This document shows positions 1 through 8,999 of a stretch of DNA of 64,000 nucleotides, one piece after another. The stretch is from a bacterium (GTDB taxonomy: Bacteria; Bacteroidota; Ignavibacteria; SZUA-365): assembly GCA_020444325.1 (NCBI GenBank), contig JAHLLD010000002.1, forward strand, positions 124,001 through 188,000, given 5' to 3'. The number at the start of each line of letters is the position of its first letter. The stretch's first letter is position 1. The notes under the pieces were generated by a model that was not told the DNA's origin, did not search any database, and saw only the letters and a program-made list of their open reading frames with translations. A program made the position numbers and the translations under genes.

Positions 1-1
1 C

Positions 2-865
2 CTGGTATTGGTGAACAAGGAGCTGATGGAAGAAAACTTCAGTGCCCAGTGGGCGGTGGATGCCTTTCGCGTCGAAGGCGCCCAGGTCATGGCGACGGTG
101 AAAGACAGCCTGCGCACGATGCCTGTCTCGCAGATGGTCAGTACGGATCCAGATGAGTTTTCCGGTACACGCACCTATCTGCTTGGGACGGACGGGTATG
201 GACGTGATATTCTGAGCCGCATTCTCTATGGCTCACGGGTTTCACTCAGTCTCGGATTTATCGCCGTTCTGCTTTCGGTATCCCTCGGCACATTCGTGGG
301 ACTGATGGCTGGATACTTCGGACGATACGCCGACAGCATTCTCATGCGTATCGTCGATATCCTTCTTGCCTTTCCGGCGCTCTTTCTGATTCTGATCATC
401 ATCTCCGCATTCGAGAGCATCGCTGTCCCACGTGTGGTACTCATTGTGCTGGTACTGGGTCTCACCTCGTGGATGGGGATTTCTCGCCTCGTTCGCGGTG
501 AAGTGTTATCGGTGAAGGAACGGGAATTTGTCATTGCCGCCAGAACGCTGGGACTCGGACATGCACGTATCCTCACGCGTCATATCCTGCCGAATATTCT
601 CACCCCCATCATTGTGAATGCGACACTACGGATTGGTGGCATCATTCTCGTCGAAGCTGCTCTCAGTTTTCTGAATATCGGCGTGCAGCCACCGACCGCG
701 AGCTGGGGGAATATTATTTTCGAAGGGAAAGATTATCTTTCCAATGCATGGTGGGTGTCCACACTGCCCGGTTTTGCCATCGTTGTCGTCGTCGTCTGTT
801 TCAACCTTATGGGTGATGGATTGCGCGACGCCTTCGATCCCATGCTCAACAATGAACGTCTCTGA
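2..865 (+). CDS. Oligopeptide/dipeptide ABC transporter permease (DppC/OppC family), 5' end cut by window
   Basis: Inner-membrane permease subunit of a peptide- or nickel-type ABC importer. The frame is open to the window edge, so the true start lies upstream and the first membrane helix is probably missing. The visible part has the family signature LGTDGYGRDILSR just before the first visible helix, at least four further hydrophobic helices, and the cytoplasmic EAA loop that docks the ATPase (EREFVIAARTLGLG followed by HILPN). The C-terminus, with GDGLRDAFDP, is the normal family ending. The partner permease, ATPase and binding protein would be expected upstream, outside the window. The substrate cannot be told from the permease alone. 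The family call is firm. Confidence 0.93.
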   Translation: MVLVNKELMEENFSAQWAVDAFRVEGAQVMATVKDSLRTMPVSQMVSTDPDEFSGTRTYLLGTDGYGRDILSRILYGSRVSLSLGFIAVLLSVSLGTFVGLMAGYFGRYADSILMRIVDILLAFPALFLILIIISAFESIAVPRVVLIVLVLGLTSWMGISRLVRGEVLSVKEREFVIAARTLGLGHARILTRHILPNILTPIIVNATLRIGGIILVEAALSFLNIGVQPPTASWGNIIFEGKDYLSNAWWVSTLPGFAIVVVVVCFNLMGDGLRDAFDPMLNNERL

Positions 866-879
866 TCTGGAGGAATGGC

Positions 880-1110
880 ATGACCAGTGTCGAACAGCAT
901 AAACTTATACGGGAGCTGAGGGACTACGAACAGCGCATGAACCGTGAGGAGCAGGAACGCTTCGATATGTACAGAAAGAGGGACAAGGACGACGAAGATC
1001 TTGACCGGCTCTCGAAGCAGAAACTGCAGGAAATGTACGACAAGTATGTAGTCGCCAACCGACCGAAAGGGAATCCCCTGGACGCCCTCTTCGGCGGAAA
1101 GCCGGAGTAG
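880..1110 (+). CDS. Small highly charged protein of unknown function
   Basis: A 76-residue protein made almost entirely of charged and polar residues (repeated E, R, K, D), predicted to be a long helix or coiled coil over roughly residues 5-60, ending in a short Gly/Pro-rich tail (GNPLDALFGGKPE). No signal peptide or membrane segment. A good ribosome site (GGAGG, about six bases before the ATG) and a 14-base gap after the permease suggest cotranscription with it. I recognise no family. The clean Shine-Dalgarno sequence and the position in a same-strand run support it as a real gene. Confidence 0.65.
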   Translation: MTSVEQHKLIRELRDYEQRMNREEQERFDMYRKRDKDDEDLDRLSKQKLQEMYDKYVVANRPKGNPLDALFGGKPE

Positions 1111-1193
1111 TCATTGCCCCGCGACGGTGGATTGCGTATTTTCTCGCGGGCATATTCTGCCCGTTTTCTTTAGCTCACTGACCGGATCCCTGT

Positions 1194-2090
1194 GTGAAAG
1201 AACAGCAGCGCAACGAAATCAAAGTAGGATTGACAGTCCTCGTCGGCATTATCATTCTGTTCCTCGGATTTTTCATCTTCAAGGACTGGAGTGTCGGGCG
1301 TGCGGAGTACCCTGTGCACATGCGCTTTCCCGTGTCCGCTGGTCTCGCGCTGGGCGATCAGGTTTCCGTAAACGGTGTGCGTTCCGGGAAGGTTGTGTCG
1401 GTGGAACTGTCTGATGCCGGCGTCGACGTCGTCGCTTCAATGCACAGTGAAGTGGTCGTACGCGAGAACGCGCTTCCGGTGATTCAGATGCTCGAGCTGA
1501 TGGGAGGCAAGAAAATTGAAATCCTCCAGGGAGCGGATGGTGCGCCACTCGGTCCGGATGATGTCCTCCATGGTGAGGTGGATCCGGATATCGCAGGTGC
1601 GCTCGGCATCGTCGGGGATATGGAAGGGAATGTCCGCACCATCGCCACGCAGGCGGATTCTCTGCTTCGTGGGGTCAACGCCATTGTCAATGACAGTGCA
1701 TTTACCCGGTCTCTCAAGGAGACGGTGACGAACCTGCACACGCTGACATCGGAATTACGCGGGTACTTGACACGCAACAGCAGAAATATCGACGATCTCA
1801 CGGTCAACATGACCAGGCTCACCGGCAAGGTGGACACGATGCTGACGGAACTGCATCCCGCCATAGCAGGCAGTCTTGAGAAAACGGGCCGCGTTCTCGA
1901 CGGAGCTGATACACTCATTACCGATGTGCGTGGGCTGGTCACTGAAATTCGTGACTCCCGTGGACTGCTGCATACTGCTATTCATGATACTGCGCTAGTC
2001 GGCAGGCTCGACCGCATGCTGCTTCGCCTCGATACCCTTACCTCCATCCTCATTCAGGGCGAATTCAACACCCATATCGATCTATTCTGA
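1194..2090 (+). CDS. MlaD-like MCE-domain lipid-transport protein
   Basis: Predicted periplasmic lipid-binding component of an MCE/Mla-type phospholipid transport system. The protein begins with a short cytoplasmic stretch (KEQQRNEIKVG), one membrane anchor at about residues 10-29, then an MCE domain at about 38-113 with the typical GLALGDQVSVNGVRSGKV pattern. The remaining ~180 residues look helical (runs of T, L, D, R), as in MCE proteins that form a tunnel or needle. The start is a GTG. No MlaE permease or MlaF ATPase is next to it; the upstream neighbours are a peptide permease and a small protein, so its partners must be elsewhere. Confidence 0.85.
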   Translation: MKEQQRNEIKVGLTVLVGIIILFLGFFIFKDWSVGRAEYPVHMRFPVSAGLALGDQVSVNGVRSGKVVSVELSDAGVDVVASMHSEVVVRENALPVIQMLELMGGKKIEILQGADGAPLGPDDVLHGEVDPDIAGALGIVGDMEGNVRTIATQADSLLRGVNAIVNDSAFTRSLKETVTNLHTLTSELRGYLTRNSRNIDDLTVNMTRLTGKVDTMLTELHPAIAGSLEKTGRVLDGADTLITDVRGLVTEIRDSRGLLHTAIHDTALVGRLDRMLLRLDTLTSILIQGEFNTHIDLF

Positions 2091-2172
2091 TTTTTACCCC
2101 CGCCCGTTGGATACTCCCATCGCAGTCCGTAACGGCGTTGCGACTCCGAATCTTCAGGCAGATGCCTGTGGA

Positions 2173-2200
2173 CTGGATTTGACTTTGTAGCCAAATCCAG
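2173..2200. repeat. 9-bp inverted repeat in intergenic spacer
   Basis: CTGGATTTG and CAAATCCAG face each other across a 10-base loop in the 219-base gap between the MCE gene and the YIP1 gene. There is no T-run after the stem, so it is a weak terminator candidate at best; it could equally be a protein-binding site. Confidence 0.4.
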
Positions 2201-2309
2201 CGAAATTCCTGTATTCAAACATTCTTGAGGGATATTCCCTTTCCCCGTCAGGGCGTTTCGGGGATTTTGGCCAGGAGTTTCTGTTACCATTCATATGTAC
2301 GGAGGTTGT

Positions 2310-2894
2310 ATGAGTCTTGTTGACCGAGCGAAAAACATTATCACGTCCCCGAAGACCGAGTGGGAGGTCATCGCCAATGAGCCGGCAGACATGGGAAGCA
2401 TTCTCACCGGGTATGTCATCCCGATGGCCCTCGTTCCCGCCATTGCATCGTTTATCGGGTATGGCTTTATCGGCTCTGGATTTGGCTCAGGGATTATGTG
2501 GGGAGTAGGATATGCATTGATCAGTCTGGTCTCCACCATTATTATCGTTCTCCTCACTGCGTTTGTTGTCAACCTGCTTGCGTCAGGTTTTGATTCTGAG
2601 AAAGACATGGGAAAAGCCATGCAGCTGGTGGCGTACTCGTATACACCTGCGTGGGTGGGTGGAATCCTGAGTATCATTCCCATGATAGGCTGGCTCGGGA
2701 CTCTGTTCGGTCTCTATGGCATCTACCTGATGTACCTGGGTTTTCCGCATATGATGAAAACGCCGCAGGAGAAGGTGGTGGTGTACATGATTGTCACCGT
2801 CGTCGTTCTCGTCGTTGTCTATATTATTATCTTCGGAATCCTCGGTACAATCATATTTTCCATTCTCGGCGTCTCGCTCATGTCGGCGATGTAA
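2310..2894 (+). CDS. YIP1-family integral membrane protein
   Basis: A 194-residue polytopic membrane protein with five or so hydrophobic segments. It begins SLVDRAKNIITSPKTEWEVI, the usual N-terminal motif of bacterial Yip1-domain proteins, and continues with the glycine-rich helices of that family. I place the start at the ATG preceded by GGAGG seven bases away, instead of an in-frame ATG five codons earlier that has no ribosome site. The function of bacterial Yip1 proteins is unknown. The gene faces the rhodanese/cytochrome operon and is closed by the shared terminator at 2959-2993. Confidence 0.85.
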   Translation: MSLVDRAKNIITSPKTEWEVIANEPADMGSILTGYVIPMALVPAIASFIGYGFIGSGFGSGIMWGVGYALISLVSTIIIVLLTAFVVNLLASGFDSEKDMGKAMQLVAYSYTPAWVGGILSIIPMIGWLGTLFGLYGIYLMYLGFPHMMKTPQEKVVVYMIVTVVVLVVVYIIIFGILGTIIFSILGVSLMSAM

Positions 2895-2958
2895 AGCATA
2901 ATTGCAATGTGATCCATGGTGCGCCGCACTTTCTGGCGCCGCAACATGAAACGAAAAG

Positions 2959-2993
2959 AAAAGGCCTCGTCCGGATGGACGAGGCCTTTTTTT
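2959..2993. terminator. Bidirectional rho-independent terminator
   Basis: A perfect 14-bp stem (AAAAGGCCTCGTCC with its complement, loop GGAT) followed by seven T on the plus strand and preceded by A-rich sequence that gives T on the minus strand. It sits between the convergent YIP1 and rhodanese genes and should stop both. Its core AGGCCTCGTCC recurs in the terminator at 33853. Confidence 0.93.
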
Positions 2994-3016
2994 GGAGCCA
3001 AATGGCTTCGAGGGTA

Positions 3017-4030
3017 TTACTTCTCGTAGTCAAAGCCCTTGCAGTCGGTAGTGACATCGTATGCAGTCTTACCGGCGGCCTTCATGGTCTGCCAGATCAT
3101 GCCCTGCGTACCATAGGAAACACTCTTGGCATCGTAACCGAGTACGCGGAGGATAACAGCGACGTTGGCGCTGGTCTGTCCGGTGTAGCAATACACGGCA
3201 ATGGTCTTGTCAGTCGGCAGGCTCTTGAGGAAGGTCTCAAGCTTCAGGTCTGCCTTCGGGGTGTACTGGTAGGCACCCGGGATGTGACCGATACCGGTAT
3301 AGTCAGCTTCGCCCCAGTAATTGACGACGAAATACTGATCGGGGTTCGAGAAAATTTCGGCGGCGCTGACGGCGGCTGCACCATAATCGTCACCATGAAT
3401 GGTTGCGACACGGGCTGCGAGAATCTCGGCACCCGTTGCCATACCGGTGTTGATCGTGGGGAGGTCACCGAGTGCCGGCTTGGCCGGAGCGGCATCCTTC
3501 ACGAATTGATTCACATAGTCGCTGCCGACTTTCGAGCTGATGCTGTCAAAGTCTTCGTTCCAGCTGGACATACCGAACTTCATGGAGTAGGCGTTGTTGT
3601 AGCCGCTCAGGCGAAGAAGGGCGGTGGACCATGCTGCCGACTGGCCGGAGTAGCAGATCACGACGATGCGTTCTTTCGACATGAGATTGTTGGCCTGTGC
3701 GTGCGTGAGGATGTCGGCACGTGCAACGTTAACGGCACCCGGGACGTGGCCACTTGCATATGCATCAGCCGAACGGATGTCGATGACGTACCAGGTCTTC
3801 GCGCCACTGACGTTCTCGTACACGGCTTCGGCCGTCACGATCGCGGGGCAATTCGTATTCAGATAGTCGCCGTTTGCGCCTTCGAGTTCCTGGATAAGAA
3901 GGGCGGACTCGGAGGTCGTCGGCGTTACCGGATCATCATCATCATCAGAGCAGGCCTGGGTAAAGACCAGCAAGGGGAGGATGAGGAGAAGAACCGCATA
4001 CTGTTTGAGGAGTTTTGTGTAGTTGCTCAT
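3017..4030 (-). CDS. Lipoprotein with two rhodanese domains
   Basis: Predicted sulfurtransferase anchored by lipid in the cell envelope. A signal peptide ends in the lipobox FTQAC (Cys27), followed by an acidic run. Two rhodanese domains follow, about residues 60-165 and 215-330. Both keep the active-site cysteine in a canonical loop, CYSGQS (Cys126) and CYTGQT (Cys281), so both may be active. The first domain keeps the usual VIDIRS entry motif; the second has VVNYWG instead. It lies 48 bases after the decaheme cytochrome gene on the same strand, with its own AGGAG ribosome site. The pairing suggests a role in oxidised sulfur or selenium chemistry coupled to electron transfer; that is inference. 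Confidence 0.9.
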   Translation of the reverse strand: MSNYTKLLKQYAVLLLILPLLVFTQACSDDDDDPVTPTTSESALLIQELEGANGDYLNTNCPAIVTAEAVYENVSGAKTWYVIDIRSADAYASGHVPGAVNVARADILTHAQANNLMSKERIVVICYSGQSAAWSTALLRLSGYNNAYSMKFGMSSWNEDFDSISSKVGSDYVNQFVKDAAPAKPALGDLPTINTGMATGAEILAARVATIHGDDYGAAAVSAAEIFSNPDQYFVVNYWGEADYTGIGHIPGAYQYTPKADLKLETFLKSLPTDKTIAVYCYTGQTSANVAVILRVLGYDAKSVSYGTQGMIWQTMKAAGKTAYDVTTDCKGFDYEK

Positions 4031-4078
4031 AGGTGCTCCTTGTGGGTAGGTGCAGGGATTGATGGTGGTGGTGAATGA

Positions 4079-5419
4079 TTATTTCCAACTCGAGGGAATG
4101 GCGTTGTCGACAACGACTCCGGCATTCGCGTCTTTTTCCCATTGCTCCATAAGGTCATCGGAGAACAGGAACCACTGCTTATTCACACCGTCCTTGATGT
4201 GACATGCTGCAGAACAGCTCTGACCGGCTTCGATTTCCGTTCTCGCCGTCCAGCGTTTGATGTTATGCGGCGTTGCATGCCTGAAGGTGGGTTCCGCGGT
4301 GAAGTTGCTCATGCTCGGGACACCGTAGTTGCTCCAGGTATCGGGAGCGGCCGGTGCGTTGCGCAGCACCACGTACTTGAAGCGCTTGACGCCGGGCAGG
4401 GGATTGAGTCCCATCTTGAAGCCCATATACGGTCCGTTGCGCACGCCGGTGTCGACATGGCAGCTGCCGCAATTCTGATAATCCTGGGAGTGACAGCTCT
4501 GACAGCTGATTGTATCCCAGTGCATCTGATGGTAGCTGTTGGCATCCTGCTTGTCGCCATGACAGTCTTCACATTTTGGCTGATTCGCAACGGAGTAGCG
4601 CTGCGTGTACTTTTCGCCGGTTCCGTGCATTTCATGCGAACTGTGGCAGTTCGTGCACTGTCCACCCGGAAGCTTCATGTAATGCACATCGGGACGCGAA
4701 CCTGCTGCTTCGCCGAAGTAGGCGTGTGCGACGCGGGCTGAGTGACAGGCGGTGCAGTTCAGACGCATGTCGGGGGATTTCTGGAAGTTGTGAGAGGCAA
4801 GGAAACCACCGCCGGCCTGACGGGGACGCATGACGTGACATTCGCCGCAGGATGCGTGGCACTTGCCGCAGTTCTTGTCGTATCCCTTCTTCAGGGATTC
4901 AGGGTAATTGTCGTAGCTCGGGAAGCCGCCACGCGTGGCGACCATGTGCTTCTGGCCGAATCCCTGCGTGTGCAGACTGTTCTTGTCCTTTCCGGCAATG
5001 GAAGGATGGCAGCCGCCGCAGTACTTGTCGGCATCCTTTGACGGACTCGATACGAAATCGCCGGTGTGTGCTTCATGCTTGTCCCGCGCAGGGGAGACGC
5101 CGCCATGACAGCTTTCACAGGCCAGTTTTCCGTGGGCCGACTCTTTGAACTTTGCGCCGTTCGTTCCGCCCACGTACACTTTCAGGTGTGGTTCCATTTC
5201 GGGAAGTTCGCCGCCGCAACCGCCCTCGCCAGGACCGGTGTCCTCGTTCGGTTCCGCGATTGCTTCCAGCGTTTCAAGATCACTGTGGCATCCGACGCAG
5301 GTGGACACATCAGCTGTGGGCTGCGTAGGATCGCCAGTCGTGTCGTCGTCCTCATCACAGGCAGTGAACATGAGCACTGCCGGGATTAACAGGACCATGA
5401 GGAATGACAAACGTTTCAT
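4079..5419 (-). CDS. Multiheme c-type cytochrome lipoprotein (10 CxxCH plus one CxxxCH)
   Basis: Electron-transfer protein of the cell envelope. The signal peptide ends in lipobox MFTAC (Cys21), followed by an Asp/Glu run. I count ten canonical heme c sites (CVGCH, CESCH, CGGCH, CGKCH, CGECH, CTACH, CTNCH, CEDCH, CQSCH, CGSCH) between residues 41 and 321, plus a non-canonical CSAACH at 402-407. Two sites nearly touch (CGKCHASCGECH), a spacing expected for stacked hemes. Many extra His could be distal ligands. It is first in an operon with the rhodanese lipoprotein and is driven by the promoter at 5508-5538, with a ~85-base leader and no clear Shine-Dalgarno. Substrate unknown; a terminal reductase or conduit is possible. 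Confidence 0.92.
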   Translation of the reverse strand: MKRLSFLMVLLIPAVLMFTACDEDDDTTGDPTQPTADVSTCVGCHSDLETLEAIAEPNEDTGPGEGGCGGELPEMEPHLKVYVGGTNGAKFKESAHGKLACESCHGGVSPARDKHEAHTGDFVSSPSKDADKYCGGCHPSIAGKDKNSLHTQGFGQKHMVATRGGFPSYDNYPESLKKGYDKNCGKCHASCGECHVMRPRQAGGGFLASHNFQKSPDMRLNCTACHSARVAHAYFGEAAGSRPDVHYMKLPGGQCTNCHSSHEMHGTGEKYTQRYSVANQPKCEDCHGDKQDANSYHQMHWDTISCQSCHSQDYQNCGSCHVDTGVRNGPYMGFKMGLNPLPGVKRFKYVVLRNAPAAPDTWSNYGVPSMSNFTAEPTFRHATPHNIKRWTARTEIEAGQSCSAACHIKDGVNKQWFLFSDDLMEQWEKDANAGVVVDNAIPSSWK

Positions 5420-5507
5420 AGGTGCAACTATTAATAGTTAGATGGAATGGGGTGAAGCAATATGTATGAAAAGAATAAACAGAGTTTTATATCGTAATAG
5501 CTCAGAC

Positions 5508-5538
5508 CAAATTTATAGGGGATCGTTGACAGAAGCAA
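5508..5538 (-). promoter_or_regulatory. Bacteroidota-type promoter for the cytochrome-rhodanese operon
   Basis: Read on the minus strand: TTG (5536-5538), exactly 20 bases, then TAAATTTG (5508-5515), a full match to the Bacteroidota -33/-7 consensus TTG...TAnnTTTG. Transcription would start near 5504, about 85 bases before the cytochrome ATG. Confidence 0.65.
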
Positions 5539-5600
5539 GTAAATTCGACAAAAAAATCGCGATACCTGAATCTTTTTTTTACAGTCGCGCATCAGAGCAT

Positions 5601-5676
5601 AATGCAAACTCGGAAGGAGCAGGGATTGCTTCCTTTCATGTGTCCCGGGGGCGGTGTTTCTTCCCGGAAGCAATCC
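5601..5676. repeat. REP-like palindromic unit, copy 1
   Basis: 76-bp unit identical to 5708-5783. Inside it, GGATTGCTTCC (5623-5633) is perfectly inverted as GGAAGCAATCC (5666-5676), giving an 11-bp stem around a G/C-rich loop containing CCCGGGGG. It lies in the 397-base gap between carB and the cytochrome gene, which otherwise holds only the promoter at 5508. Confidence 0.85.
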
Positions 5677-5707
5677 ATGAAAACAGATGGCAGATGACAA
5701 ATTGCAG

Positions 5708-5783
5708 AATGCAAACTCGGAAGGAGCAGGGATTGCTTCCTTTCATGTGTCCCGGGGGCGGTGTTTCTTCCCGGAAGCAATCC
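5708..5783. repeat. REP-like palindromic unit, copy 2
   Basis: Exact second copy of the 76-bp unit at 5601-5676, offset by 107 bases, with the same internal 11-bp inverted repeat (5730-5740 and 5773-5783). The 31 bases between copies read like partly degenerate repeat sequence (CAGATGGCAGATGACAAA). The copy ends 34 bases beyond the carB stop. Confidence 0.85.
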
Positions 5784-5816
5784 CTGATATTCGGGATGGA
5801 GGGGAGGGGAAGAGAA

Positions 5817-8800
5817 TCAGTCTCCGAAGATTTCCTGGAGGCTGCGGACGTCGAGGCGGCCTGTCAGCAAGCGCCGGATGCCGCGGATGGCGGCGCGGGC
5901 ACCTGAGAGGGTGGTGACGACAGGGACTTTGTGCCGGATGGCTGCACGACCGATCTCGTATTCATCCTCTCTCGCGGTTTCACCGAGTGGTGTATTGATC
6001 ACGAGGTGGATATTCCCGTTTTTCAGCACGTCGACAACATGGGGTCGACCTTCGACGACTTTGTTCAGTGCCTGGACCGGAATGCCGTTCGCGCGCAGCA
6101 CGGATGCCGTCCCGCGCGTGGCGAAGAGCTTGAAGGGGAGCTCGACGAAATCGCGCGCGATGGAAAGTATTTCTTCCTTGTCCCTGTCGTTGACGGAAAT
6201 GAAGACGTTCCCTTCCAGAGGGAGTTTGTTGCCCGCGCCGATCTCCGCCTTGGCGAAGGCTGCACCCCAGCCAGTGTCGAGCCCGATGACCTCTCCGGTG
6301 GATTTCATCTCGGGAGACAGGAAGACGCTTTGCCGGGGAAATTTGTTGAACGGGAACACCGGCTTTTTCACGGCAATAAGCCCGTGATCATCCGCGGTTT
6401 TGAGATCCAGCTCTGAGAGCCGTTTCCCTGAGGCGAGCTGGGCGGCATAACGCGCAAGTGGGGCGTCGATTACTTTCGAGACAAACGGGACGGTGCGGCT
6501 GGCCCTGGGGTTGACCTCGATGACGTAGACGGTGTTTCCGCGCATGGCGAACTGGATGTTGATGAGTCCCACTGTCCCGAGTGATGTGGCAAGCTGCCTG
6601 GTATATGATTCGATTGCTTCACGGGCTTCGGGAAGAAGATGGTAGGGTGGGATCGCGCAGGCGCTGTCGCCTGAATGGATACCGGCTTCTTCGATATGCT
6701 GCATGATGCCACCGATGTAGACGTCCTCGCCGTCACAGAGCGCGTCGACGTCGAACTCGAACGCATCCTCCAGGAATGCATCGATGAGGATAGGTTGATC
6801 AGCGGAAATCACCGCAGCCTGACGCACGTAGGTGACCAGCGCATCCGCGTTGTAGACGATCTCCATCCCACGTCCTCCGAGCACGTAGGAGGGACGCACG
6901 AGTACCGGATAGCCAATGCGTTCCGCAATGACCACGGCTTCACTCTCGGAGAAGGCTGTGCCGTAGTCAGGGCGGGGGATTTCAAGTTCATCGAGAATGT
7001 GGCCGAATTTCTCACGGTTTTCCGAGAGGTCGATCGCTTCCGGCGAAGTGCCCATAATGGGAACCCCGGCTTCCTTCAATCTCCCGGCGATATTGAGCGG
7101 TGTCTGACCGCCGAACTGCACGAGCACGCCGTCCGGTTTCTCGAAATCCACGATGTTCATGACGTGTTCAAATGTCAGCGGTTCGAAGTAAAGCCGGTCG
7201 GAAATGTCGAAGTCCGTTGATACGGTTTCAGGATTGCAGTTTACCATGATGGTGCGGTACCCGAGGTCGCGCAGACCGAACACCGCCTGCACGCAGCAGT
7301 AATCGAACTCGATTCCCTGACCAATGCGATTCGGTCCGCCCCCGAGTATCATTATCGTTTTACCTTCGAGCGGCTCTATTTCATTTTCACTGTCGTAGCT
7401 GCCGTAGCAGTACGCCGTCTGCGCTTCAAATTCGGCGGCACAGGTGTCGACTTCCTTGAACACGGGATGGATGCCGAGTTCATCGCGCAGATTGCGAATC
7501 TCCGCTTCCGTTTTCCCGAAGCGCATCGCAAGCTGCATGTCGGAGAAACCGTCACGTTTGAGCCGTCGCACCGTATCGGCATCGGGGGTGTCGGCCGGAC
7601 TCAGCGCCAGTGCCTGGATATGCCGCAGGAACCAGCGGTCGATGCGCGTAATTTCATGCAGTTCTTCGATGTCGGCACCAGACTCGAACGACTTCCACAC
7701 TTTCAACAGGCGGAATGCTGTGGCGAAACGCATTTTGCGCATGTCCAGGGGACGCCCGTCACCGGGTTTCGGTTCGAGCCCGTGCAACCCGACTTCCAGC
7801 GAACGGAAAGCTTTCTGCAGGCTCTCTGCGAAATTTCGTCCAATTGCCATGACTTCGCCGACACTTTGCATCTGCACGCCCAGCGTGCCTTCTGCGGACG
7901 GGAATTTTTCAAAGTCGAAGCGGGGAATTTTCGTGACCACATAATCGATACTGGGTTCGAAGGCTGCAACGGTGTTCCCGGTGATGTCGTTCGGCAGCTC
8001 ATCGAGCGTATACCCCACAGCAAGACGCGCGGCGACCTTCGCGATCGGGAAGCCGGTGGCCTTCGATGCGAGGGCAGAGCTGCGGCTGACGCGGGGGTTC
8101 ATCTCGATGATCACCATGCGTCCGGTCTCAGGGTTGACGGCGAACTGCACGTTGGAACCACCGGTATCGACCCCGATCGTGCGCAGGCAGATGAGCGACC
8201 AGTTGCGCATCTGCTGATACTCACGGTCGGTGAGTGTCTGCGCGGGCGCCACTGTAATGGAATCGCCGGTGTGGACGCCCATGGGATCGAGATTCTCGAT
8301 GGAGCAGACGATGATGGCGTTGTCGGCCTTATCGCGTACAACCTCCATTTCAAATTCTTTCCAGCCAAGCAGGGATTCTTCGATGAGGACTTCATGAATG
8401 GGACTGGCGTCGAGTCCTTTCTGCGCCAGTTCACGAAACTCGTCAATATTATATGCAGTAGCTCCGCCGGTACCGCCCAGAGTGAAAGAGGGACGAATGA
8501 TGGTGGGGAAACCGACGTTTTCGACCAGTTCGAGTGCCTGCTCCATGCTGCGCGCAAAATCGCCGCGTGCGGTGTCAATGCCGACGGCATCCATCTCTGC
8601 CTTGAATTTGCTGCGGTCTTCCGCCTTCCGTATGGCCTCGACATCGGCTCCGATCAGTTCCACGTTGAATTTCTCAAGCACACCCATATCGTGCAGGGCA
8701 ACAGCGGTGTCGAGCGCCGTCTGTCCCCCGACTGTCGGCAGCAGCGCATCAGGGCGCTCTTTTTCTATGATTGTCGCGACGATTTCAGGCGTCACCGGTT

Positions 8801-8999
8801 CGAGATATGTCGCATCTGCCAGTTGTCTGTCCGTCATGATGGTCGCGGGATTGGAGTTGACGAGAATGACGCGATAACCTTCGGCCCGCAGCGCCCGCAG
8901 CGCCTGCGTGCCGGAATAATCGAATTCGCAGGCCTGTCCTATGACGATAGGTCCCGCGCCTATGATGAGAATGGACTTGATATCACTACGCTTTGGCAT
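5817..8999 (-). CDS. carB: Carbamoyl-phosphate synthase large subunit
   Basis: Makes carbamoyl phosphate from bicarbonate, ammonia (from CarA) and two ATP, feeding pyrimidine and arginine synthesis. At 1060 residues it is full length. Both ATP-grasp halves are present: the first begins with [22 protein letters not shown], the second with [22 protein letters not shown], each with its ENLDPMG- or EVNPRASRT-type active-site motif, followed by the C-terminal allosteric domain. The ATG lies inside the end of carA (14-base overlap), so the two are translationally coupled. Confidence 0.98.
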   Translation of the reverse strand: MPKRSDIKSILIIGAGPIVIGQACEFDYSGTQALRALRAEGYRVILVNSNPATIMTDRQLADATYLEPVTPEIVATIIEKERPDALLPTVGGQTALDTAVALHDMGVLEKFNVELIGADVEAIRKAEDRSKFKAEMDAVGIDTARGDFARSMEQALELVENVGFPTIIRPSFTLGGTGGATAYNIDEFRELAQKGLDASPIHEVLIEESLLGWKEFEMEVVRDKADNAIIVCSIENLDPMGVHTGDSITVAPAQTLTDREYQQMRNWSLICLRTIGVDTGGSNVQFAVNPETGRMVIIEMNPRVSRSSALASKATGFPIAKVAARLAVGYTLDELPNDITGNTVAAFEPSIDYVVTKIPRFDFEKFPSAEGTLGVQMQSVGEVMAIGRNFAESLQKAFRSLEVGLHGLEPKPGDGRPLDMRKMRFATAFRLLKVWKSFESGADIEELHEITRIDRWFLRHIQALALSPADTPDADTVRRLKRDGFSDMQLAMRFGKTEAEIRNLRDELGIHPVFKEVDTCAAEFEAQTAYCYGSYDSENEIEPLEGKTIMILGGGPNRIGQGIEFDYCCVQAVFGLRDLGYRTIMVNCNPETVSTDFDISDRLYFEPLTFEHVMNIVDFEKPDGVLVQFGGQTPLNIAGRLKEAGVPIMGTSPEAIDLSENREKFGHILDELEIPRPDYGTAFSESEAVVIAERIGYPVLVRPSYVLGGRGMEIVYNADALVTYVRQAAVISADQPILIDAFLEDAFEFDVDALCDGEDVYIGGIMQHIEEAGIHSGDSACAIPPYHLLPEAREAIESYTRQLATSLGTVGLINIQFAMRGNTVYVIEVNPRASRTVPFVSKVIDAPLARYAAQLASGKRLSELDLKTADDHGLIAVKKPVFPFNKFPRQSVFLSPEMKSTGEVIGLDTGWGAAFAKAEIGAGNKLPLEGNVFISVNDRDKEEILSIARDFVELPFKLFATRGTASVLRANGIPVQALNKVVEGRPHVVDVLKNGNIHLVINTPLGETAREDEYEIGRAAIRHKVPVVTTLSGARAAIRGIRRLLTGRLDVRSLQEIFGD

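Noticed and set aside
2651-4078. Long plus-strand reading frame opposite the rhodanese gene
   Set aside because: Antisense shadow: the minus-strand frame has a lipobox and two rhodanese domains, while the plus-strand product has no recognisable features or ribosome site.
5442-5906. Reading frame through the 76-bp repeats
   Set aside because: Encodes the REP-like units themselves, runs into carB on the other strand, and shows no protein motif.
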